From Pseudomonadota bacterium (GTDB taxonomy: Bacteria; Pseudomonadota; Alphaproteobacteria; Sphingomonadales; Sphingomonadaceae), in the NCBI GenBank assembly GCA_023394965.1, contig JAEWZX010000045.1:1-30841 (forward strand): 30,841 nt of DNA. The letters are read 5' to 3'. Shown one piece after another: positions 24,767 through 30,841 of the stretch (position 1 is its first letter; each line of letters begins with the position of its first letter). Under the pieces are notes generated by a model that was given only the letters and a program-made list of their open reading frames with translations, was not told the origin of the DNA and searched no databases. A program made the translations under genes and the position numbers.

Positions 24767-24970
24767 CCGATAAACTTGCGCGAAAGAGGTCTGTCGTGGC
24801 TATGTGGTACCTGGCCAGCGATGGACCTTTTTCGACGGTATTTTGCTGAGACGGCGCGGGCGGACAGCCATGATTTGCGGCGCTGCATCCTGTTTGCAAG
24901 GCATTGAGTTTTCAGGGGTTGCGCAACCAAGGTGTCCACCGCCCCAGCAACATGGCCTGTCATCATCGCC

Positions 24971-25008
24971 TTGACGGAAACATAGGATTTGTGGAACATA
25001 TAGCGAAC
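24971..25008 (+). promoter_or_regulatory. imuA promoter with alphaproteobacterial LexA (SOS) box
   Basis: GAAC-ATATAGC-GAAC (24994-25008) is an exact match to the alphaproteobacterial SOS operator GAAC-N7-GAAC. It ends 19 bases before the imuA ATG. TTGACG at 24971-24976 is a plausible -35 element; an AACATA or CATATA -10 would fall inside the operator, so LexA would block the promoter. The operator is clear; the promoter elements are a weaker guess. Confidence 0.85.
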
Positions 25009-25027
25009 ATATGATTCTGGATTCGTT

Positions 25028-25780
25028 ATGCTTCCAACTTCCAATCCAATCCTGATCGACGAACTGCGAGAGCAGATTTCGCGTTTCAGCACGCCTGTTC
25101 GGGCGGGCGGGACGGTGCCGTTCGGGCTGGACGAAATGGATCACCGGCTGGCCGACGGGGGGGTGGCCAGAGGGGGCCTCCACGATATTGCGCCGGCTGC
25201 TCAGGCGCTGGCAGAAGAGGCTGCAGCCGCGCTGTTTGCGGCGGGCATTGCGGCTCGCGCTTCTGCTGGGCCGGTTCTGTGGGCAGTGACACGCTTCGAT
25301 CTCTACGCCCCGGGTCTCGAGCAGGCAGGTCTGCCGCCCGACCGTGTGATTTTTGCTCAAGCGGGCAACGATCAGGAGTTGCTGGCCGTAATGGAGGATG
25401 CGCTGCGTCACGGCAGTCTTGCGGCGGTCATCGGCGAAGCGCGCCGGGTCGATATGACCGCCTCGCGCCGCCTGCAATTGGCTGCGGCAGAGGGACGGAC
25501 GCCCGCCTTGCTGCTGCGCCAATGGCGCAAGCGAGATATCTGCCCTTTGGTCGAGCTTTCGGCTGCGACCACCCGGTGGCGCATTGGATGCGCCCCCTCG
25601 ACCCCGCTTGGCATACCCGGCGTCGGGCGGCCGTGCTGGTCGATCGATCTAGTGCGGCAACGCAACGGCAATCCGTTTTCTCTCATTCTGGAGGGTTGTG
25701 ATGCGCAGGGTCGCCTCGCTCTTCCTGCCCCAGTTGCCGATCGAGCGGCTGGGGCGGAACGCCACACCCAAACCGCCTGA
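25028..25780 (+). CDS. imuA: ImuA, SOS mutagenesis accessory protein
   Basis: A 250-residue protein of the ImuA (SulA/RecA-like) family, which works with ImuB and DnaE2 in error-prone translesion synthesis. Family landmarks are GTVPFGLDEMDHRLADGG, then VARGGLHDIAP (about 48-58), FDLYAPGLEQAGLPPDR (about 90-106), and a C-terminal GCDAQGRLALPAPVADR. The Walker-like loop region is degenerate, as is usual in this family. ATG 25028 is the first usable in-frame start downstream of the LexA box; an ATG at 25011 is out of frame. Its 3' end overlaps imuB by 80 bp in another frame, a long overlap for coupled genes. Confidence 0.9.
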   Translation: MLPTSNPILIDELREQISRFSTPVRAGGTVPFGLDEMDHRLADGGVARGGLHDIAPAAQALAEEAAAALFAAGIAARASAGPVLWAVTRFDLYAPGLEQAGLPPDRVIFAQAGNDQELLAVMEDALRHGSLAAVIGEARRVDMTASRRLQLAAAEGRTPALLLRQWRKRDICPLVELSAATTRWRIGCAPSTPLGIPGVGRPCWSIDLVRQRNGNPFSLILEGCDAQGRLALPAPVADRAAGAERHTQTA

Positions 25781-27449
25781 GCGCCTGCCCGCCCTGCCGG
25801 TGGACGATGATCCTGGCGCTTGCTCTGTCCCGCGCGGGGGGCATTGGCGGCCTGGGGCCCGCTGGGCGCAGGAAAAAGCAGTTGCCGCGCATCGGCAGCC
25901 TACGATCCGCGAACTCGGGCGCCGTTCGGAAAGTGTGCGGCATCCGTTCAGGACGCTGCGCTCCGACGATGGGGGGGCAGGGTTCGGCAGCAGGGAACCT
26001 ATGCCCCCCGATGCGAGACCCATGGTGCTGTCCATACGACAGGATCAGCGCGATGTGATCTATGCCGCAGACAATATTGCGCGGGCGCTGGGCTTCAATC
26101 CGGGAATGGAAATTGCGAAGGCACGGGCTTTCAGCGCAGAGCTCGTGGTCGTTCCGGCGGATATTGCTGGCGATGAGGCGGTGCTTGAACGCTTTGCAGT
26201 TCATGCGGTGCGGCATTGGGCGCCGTTAGTCTCTGTTGCCGCTCCCGATGGCCTGTTCCTCGATCTTACCGGTATATGCCACCTGTTCGGCGGGGAGGAA
26301 CAGTTTTGTCGCCGGCTGGTCGGGTTTTTCCGCCGATTGCAGCTTACCGCGCATGTGGCGATCTCCGATACGCCCGGGGCAGCGCATGCAGTGGCGCGCT
26401 TTTCCCATACTGCGATTACGATTGTTCCGCCCGGCCAATCGCTGGCTGCCATCGCGCCGCTGCCTCTGGCGGCGCTGCGATTTGACACCCGTGCGCTGAC
26501 AGCAGCCAAACGCTTCGGGCTTGAAACTGTCGCCGATCTTCTACCACTCCCGCGGGGGCCCTTGGTGCGTCGGCTTGGCCATGCAGCGATCAATCGGCTT
26601 GATCAGGCCATTGGCCGACTTGCCGAACCGATCAGGGGCGTGGTGCCTTTCAAGCCTCCTTACGCCGAACGTCGCCTGGTCGAACCAATAGGGACACCGG
26701 AAGCGATTGCCCAGGTCATGGGCGATCTTGTACGGGATCTTGTCGACCGGCTGCGGACGCGCGGGCTGGGCGCACGGCAGATTACGCTTGCCCTGCTGCG
26801 CATCGACGGGAGCGAGCAGATCGTCGTGTTCGGTCTTGCGCGTGCAAGCAGGGACAAGGGCCATATCGCCCGGCTCCTGGAGCTGAAGCTCGAATACATT
26901 GATCCCGGAATGGGGATCGAGGCCGCCAGGCTGACCGCGCTGCATGTGGAGCCACTGGACGCAGAAGCAGTCGGTTCGGTGCTGATGGGCAAAGAACCGG
27001 CTGCCGATGCTGCCGGACTGGTCGATCGATTGGCCGGGCGGATCGGGTCCCACGCCCTGTTCAAGTCTACGTTTGTCGAAAGCGATGTGCCCGAACGCGC
27101 GACGGTGCGGGTCGGGCCACTGGCAAAGGCAATTGGCTGGCCGGTCTGGAAACGCCCGGCAAAGCTCCTGCCGCGTCCCGAACCTCTGTTCGGTGTCCTC
27201 GCGCTGCTGCCCGATCATCCTCCCAAACGGTTCGGCTGGCGCGGTCAGATGCACGAGGTGATCGCAGGCGACGGCCCCGAACGCATCTATGGCGAATGGT
27301 GGGTGCGTGATGGCGAGGTGTGGGCAGTGCGCGACTATTACCGCGTCGAAGATCGTGAGGGCCGACGCTTCTGGCTGTTCCGGCGGGGCGATGGTGTCGA
27401 GCCGGAAACCGGCGACCGCAGCTGGTGGATGCACGGTGCGTTCGGATGA
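25701..27449 (+). CDS. imuB: ImuB, Y-family polymerase-like protein of the mutasome
   Basis: A 582-residue protein beginning MRRVASLFLPQLPIERLGR, the ImuB N terminus. ImuB keeps the Y-family fold but lacks polymerase activity; it bridges the sliding clamp, ImuA and DnaE2. The palm/fingers-like part reads AADNIARALGFNPGMEIAKA to VSVAAPDGLFLDLTGICHLFGG, where Y-family enzymes would have catalytic acids. Between the first strand and this part lies an Arg/Gly/Pro-rich stretch of about 70 residues (roughly 37-105) that looks like a lineage-specific insert. Helix-hairpin-helix and little-finger-like regions follow. Start ATG 25701 (or GTG 25698) lies inside imuA; the stop overlaps the dnaE2 ATG (ATGA). 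Confidence 0.9.
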   Translation: MRRVASLFLPQLPIERLGRNATPKPPERLPALPVDDDPGACSVPRGGHWRPGARWAQEKAVAAHRQPTIRELGRRSESVRHPFRTLRSDDGGAGFGSREPMPPDARPMVLSIRQDQRDVIYAADNIARALGFNPGMEIAKARAFSAELVVVPADIAGDEAVLERFAVHAVRHWAPLVSVAAPDGLFLDLTGICHLFGGEEQFCRRLVGFFRRLQLTAHVAISDTPGAAHAVARFSHTAITIVPPGQSLAAIAPLPLAALRFDTRALTAAKRFGLETVADLLPLPRGPLVRRLGHAAINRLDQAIGRLAEPIRGVVPFKPPYAERRLVEPIGTPEAIAQVMGDLVRDLVDRLRTRGLGARQITLALLRIDGSEQIVVFGLARASRDKGHIARLLELKLEYIDPGMGIEAARLTALHVEPLDAEAVGSVLMGKEPAADAAGLVDRLAGRIGSHALFKSTFVESDVPERATVRVGPLAKAIGWPVWKRPAKLLPRPEPLFGVLALLPDHPPKRFGWRGQMHEVIAGDGPERIYGEWWVRDGEVWAVRDYYRVEDREGRRFWLFRRGDGVEPETGDRSWWMHGAFG

Positions 27450-30400
27450 CTTATGTCGAGCTGCAGGTAACCAGTCATTTCTCCTTCTTGCGAGGTGCCT
27501 CCTCGCCGGAAGAATTATTCGCTGCCGCCGCGATGCTGGGGCACGAAGCATTGGGTGTTGCCGACTTGGGCACGGTCGCTGGCTTGGTTCGCGCGAGGCA
27601 GGGGCAGAAGGCAACCGGCGTACGGCTGATAGCAGGGACGCGGGTCGCCCTCACCGACGGTAGGCAACTGTTGCTCTATCCGACCAATCGCACGGCATGG
27701 TCCCGCATGACCCGGCTCCTGACCCTGGGCAAGGCACGCGGCGGCAAAGGCCGCTGCGTGCTCGCATGGGAGGATTTAGAGAACTACGCCGATGGACTGA
27801 TTGCAATTCTCCTGCCCGATATGCCAGGAGATGCTCTTGCCAACGAGCTGGCCGAACTGCGAAGCGTGTTCGGTGCGCGCGGTTATCTCGCACTGACATT
27901 GCGCCGCCGGCCGGACGATATTGCAAGGCTCCACGATCTGACGGCCCAAGCTCGCTCGGCAGGTATTCGAACCGTGGCGACAGGCGATGTGCTCTATCAC
28001 GCTTCAGAGGCCCGCCTCCTGCAGGATGTGCTGACCGCCATACGTGAAGGGACAACGATTGATCGGCTGGGGTCCCGGCGCGAGCGCCATGGCGACCGTA
28101 ACCTCAAGTCGCCTGCAGAGATGGAACGGCGCTTTGCCGCTTTCCCTGACGCGATTCAGGCAACGGCCGATATCGCTGCCGCTTACAGCTTCGATCTCAT
28201 CCAGCTTTCTTATCAATATCCGCATGAGCAGGTTCTTGAGGGGATGAGTGCGCAAACAGCGCTGGAAAAGCTTTCCCTTGAAGCATCCCAGCAGATGTTT
28301 CCCGAAGGTGTGCCAAATGCCTATGCCCATCAAATCGCTCATGAACTGGCATTGATAGGCGAGCTCGGTTACGCGCCATATTTTCTAACCGTCAATGCAA
28401 TTGTCTCAGAAGCTCGGCGTCGCGGGATATTGTGTCAGGGACGCGGGTCGGCGGCGAATAGCTGCGTCTGTTTCGTACTCGGCATCACTTCCATTGATCC
28501 GATCAAGCACGAGCTACTCTTCGAACGATTCGTCTCAGGTGAACGGCCTGAACCGCCTGATATCGATGTCGATTTCGAGCATGAGCGCCGCGAAGAAATC
28601 ATCCAGTGGATATACGATACCTACGGTCGGGAGCGCTCTGCGCTGACAGCGGTCATCACACGTTTTCGGGCACGCGGCGCAATCCGCGAAGTGGGAAAAG
28701 TGCTTGGCCTTTCGGCAGATCTCACTTCGTCTTTATCAGGCATGGTCTGGGGGTGGTCCGTTGACGGCGTGGGCGAGAAACAGGCGAAGGAACTTAACCT
28801 CGATCTCAATGACAGGAAATTGCGGCTCGCACTTGAACTCGCCAGCAGGCTGATCGGTACCCCGCGCCATCTGTCACAGCATCCTGGTGGGTTCGTCCTA
28901 ACCCAGGATAGACTTGACGATCTGGTACCTATCGAGCCTGCCATGATGGCTGATCGTCAAGTGATTGAATGGGATAAAGACGATATCGATGTCTTGAAAT
29001 TCATGAAGGTTGATGTGCTTGGGCTCGGTATGCTTGGCTGCATGAACCGTGCTTTCACCCTGCTTGAACAGAACAAGGGCGTGCGGATGACCATGTCCGG
29101 CCTGCAGGATGACGATCCGGCTGTTTATGCGATGATCCAGAAGGCCGATACGCTCGGCACTTTCCAGATTGAGAGCCGCGCGCAGATGTCGATGCTGCCC
29201 CGTATGAAGCCCAAACGGTTCTATGATCTCGTCATTGAGGTTGCGATCGTCCGCCCCGGTCCGATCCAGGGCGACATGGTGCATCCTTATTTGCGCCGTC
29301 GGGAACATAAAGAGTTACCAGAATATCCTAGTCCTGAACTGCGGACAGTGCTCGAGAAGACTTTAGGTGTACCCCTATTCCAAGAACAGGCGATGAAAGT
29401 CGCGATCGTCGGCGCTGGCTTCACCCCTGTCGAGGCTGACCAACTGCGTCGGGCGATGTCGACATTCAAATTGACCGGCGGCGTAAGCCATTTCTACGAT
29501 AAGCTGGTTGGTGGCATGGTCGCCCGCGGTTATCCGCGGGACTTTGCAGAACGTACGTTCAAGCAGATCGAAGGATTTGGTAGCTATGGCTTTCCAGAAA
29601 GCCATGCGGCCTCGTTTGCCAAGATTGCCTATGCCTCATGCTGGATAAAGCATTACCATCCCGACGTGTTCTGTGCAGCTCTGCTCAATGCGCAGCCGAT
29701 GGGATTTTATGCACCGGCACAGATCGTTCAGGATGCACAAAAGCATGGTGTCGAGGTGCGCCCGGTCTGCATAAATGCGAGCCGCTGGGACTGTACGCTC
29801 GAGCCTGGGAACGGGCCTTTCCTCGCAGTCAGGCTCGGTTTCCGGCAAGTGCGTGGTCTCACCAACCTACACGGTGCAGTCATTGTTTGTGCTCGCGCGT
29901 TATCCCCTTACGTATCGGTTGAGGACGTATGGCTTCGTGCTGGGGTGCCGCGCGTCGCAATCGAGCGGCTAGCCGAAGCCGATGCCTTCCATACACTCGG
30001 GGAAAACCGCCGCATGGGACTGTGGAAGGTGAAGGGTCTTGGCGAGACTCCTTTACCGCTGTTCGCTGCTGCTCACGAGCGTGAAGACGTGTTTGCGGCC
30101 GAAGAAATTGAACCGATAGTGGCGCTGCGAGCCATGAGTAAGGGGCGTGAAGTGGTCGAGGATTACCGGACCACGCAGCTATCCCTTCGCGCACATCCCG
30201 TGTCGTTTCTGCGCAGGGATCTGACAGGTCGTGGCATCCTGAGCTGTGGAAACTTGCCTTTGATCGAGGATGGCCGACATGTCGAAGTTGCCGGCGTCAT
30301 TCTCGTTCGCCAGAAACCTGGCAGCGCAAAAGGTGTGCTGTTTATTACCATCGAAGACGAAAGTGGCGTTGCTCAGGGCATTATCTGGCCTGATAGATTC

Positions 30401-30706
30401 GAAAAATTCCGCCTAACGGTGATGTCGTCATCAATGGTTAGCCTCAAAGGCCGATTGCAAAAGGAAGGTGAGGTCATTCACATCATCGTTGATGGTATTG
30501 ATGATCTAACCCCCATGCTGCGCCGGATTGGCGCGATGGATTTTCCGCATCGTCCGGGGAGGGGGGATGGCGCGACCTATGCTGGCGCACCTGACCGTGG
30601 TGATCCGGGCAGGATGCCCAAGTCAGCTGTGCACTATCATCCACCTTTCGCCGATGGGGCCAACCCGGAAGATCTTGTGCGAATTCGCAGCCACGATTTC
30701 CATTAA
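27446..30706 (+). CDS. dnaE2: DnaE2, error-prone DNA polymerase III alpha-like subunit
   Basis: A 1086-residue C-family polymerase, full length for DnaE2. It performs mutagenic translesion synthesis under SOS control with ImuA and ImuB. The N-terminal PHP domain starts VELQVTSHFSFLRGASSPEEL, and the polymerase core has QGRGSAANSCVCFVLGI and the catalytic PDIDVDF with Asp372 and Asp374. GSYGFPESHAASFA and later helix-hairpin-helix elements follow. A C-terminal OB-fold (about 945-1030: VEVAGVILVRQKPGSAKGV, VLFITIEDESG) precedes a short polar tail ending RSHDFH. I chose ATG 27446, which overlaps the imuB TGA, over an upstream in-frame start at 27425. The core looks intact and active. Confidence 0.93.
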   Translation: MTYVELQVTSHFSFLRGASSPEELFAAAAMLGHEALGVADLGTVAGLVRARQGQKATGVRLIAGTRVALTDGRQLLLYPTNRTAWSRMTRLLTLGKARGGKGRCVLAWEDLENYADGLIAILLPDMPGDALANELAELRSVFGARGYLALTLRRRPDDIARLHDLTAQARSAGIRTVATGDVLYHASEARLLQDVLTAIREGTTIDRLGSRRERHGDRNLKSPAEMERRFAAFPDAIQATADIAAAYSFDLIQLSYQYPHEQVLEGMSAQTALEKLSLEASQQMFPEGVPNAYAHQIAHELALIGELGYAPYFLTVNAIVSEARRRGILCQGRGSAANSCVCFVLGITSIDPIKHELLFERFVSGERPEPPDIDVDFEHERREEIIQWIYDTYGRERSALTAVITRFRARGAIREVGKVLGLSADLTSSLSGMVWGWSVDGVGEKQAKELNLDLNDRKLRLALELASRLIGTPRHLSQHPGGFVLTQDRLDDLVPIEPAMMADRQVIEWDKDDIDVLKFMKVDVLGLGMLGCMNRAFTLLEQNKGVRMTMSGLQDDDPAVYAMIQKADTLGTFQIESRAQMSMLPRMKPKRFYDLVIEVAIVRPGPIQGDMVHPYLRRREHKELPEYPSPELRTVLEKTLGVPLFQEQAMKVAIVGAGFTPVEADQLRRAMSTFKLTGGVSHFYDKLVGGMVARGYPRDFAERTFKQIEGFGSYGFPESHAASFAKIAYASCWIKHYHPDVFCAALLNAQPMGFYAPAQIVQDAQKHGVEVRPVCINASRWDCTLEPGNGPFLAVRLGFRQVRGLTNLHGAVIVCARALSPYVSVEDVWLRAGVPRVAIERLAEADAFHTLGENRRMGLWKVKGLGETPLPLFAAAHEREDVFAAEEIEPIVALRAMSKGREVVEDYRTTQLSLRAHPVSFLRRDLTGRGILSCGNLPLIEDGRHVEVAGVILVRQKPGSAKGVLFITIEDESGVAQGIIWPDRFEKFRLTVMSSSMVSLKGRLQKEGEVIHIIVDGIDDLTPMLRRIGAMDFPHRPGRGDGATYAGAPDRGDPGRMPKSAVHYHPPFADGANPEDLVRIRSHDFH

Positions 30707-30798
30707 GACCGCCCGGTGTGGTCTGAGCCCGAAGTTTCTACCAGCTATGAGTAGAGCCTTGGGCCGTTTTGATGCCCATCACTGGGCGTAATGGCAAC

Positions 30799-30830
30799 AA
30801 CCGTATTGGGGGCATGCCCCCAATACGGTT
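30799..30830. repeat. Perfect 32-bp palindrome after dnaE2
   Basis: AACCGTATTGGGGGCA is followed immediately by its exact reverse complement TGCCCCCAATACGGTT. It starts 92 bases after the dnaE2 stop. As RNA it would fold into a hairpin whose loop must open a few central pairs. No T-tract is seen before the window ends, so it may be an atypical terminator, a REP-like element or a protein-binding site. Confidence 0.85.
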
Positions 30831-30841
30831 CGCCGCTTGAT

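Noticed and set aside
1..30841. CRISPR array or intact insertion sequence
   Set aside because: No regularly spaced identical repeats, no transposase frame and no terminal inverted repeats were found.

Overview
The window looks like chromosome of a GC-rich alphaproteobacterium, most likely a sphingomonad (Sphingomonadales, Erythrobacteraceae-like). The taxonomic call is inference. It rests on an imuA-imuB-dnaE2 mutagenesis cassette preceded by an alphaproteobacterial LexA box (GAAC-N7-GAAC), a FecI/FecR/TonB-receptor unit of the kind common in sphingomonads, and many translationally coupled ATGA junctions.

Bases 1 to about 7000 are an accessory, partly decayed region. It holds an excisionase-like helix-turn-helix gene coupled to a 55-residue unknown gene. 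Next come a truncated HNH-nuclease gene abutting a leaderless matrixin-type metalloprotease, a lipoprotein, the last ~65 codons of a LigD-type polymerase domain, an uncharacterised protein, a GNAT acetyltransferase and two divergent META/HslJ-like lipoproteins. Wide gene-poor stretches carry degenerate dispersed repeats. A 20-bp stretch resembling the 3' end of a tRNA (6997-7016) may be the attachment-site scar at the island edge.

From about 7100 to 9530 lie ordinary single genes: a YjaB-like acetyltransferase with a small unknown ORF upstream, an MDR reductase, and an outer-membrane beta-barrel protein. Bases 9828-16974 form a same-strand cluster: ECF sigma factor, FecR-like anti-sigma factor, TonB-dependent receptor with an N-terminal STN signalling domain, and a 1067-residue autotransporter. 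The arrangement suggests cell-surface signalling in which receptor occupancy controls production of a surface-displayed passenger. A strong intrinsic terminator closes the cluster.

Bases 17235-23192 (minus strand) form a four-gene operon joined by three ATGA overlaps: a CHASE3-GAF hybrid histidine kinase with three receiver domains, CheR, a receiver-less CheB, and a receiver-histidine kinase. No CheA, CheW or methyl-accepting receptor is present in the window. A succinate-semialdehyde dehydrogenase-like gene diverges from it. The window ends with the SOS cassette imuA-imuB-dnaE2, followed by a perfect 32-bp palindrome.

The least routine parts are the receptor-plus-autotransporter signalling cluster, the CheR/CheB/two-kinase operon, and the decayed island with its chimeric junction. 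All homology statements come from reading motifs by eye; no database search was run.
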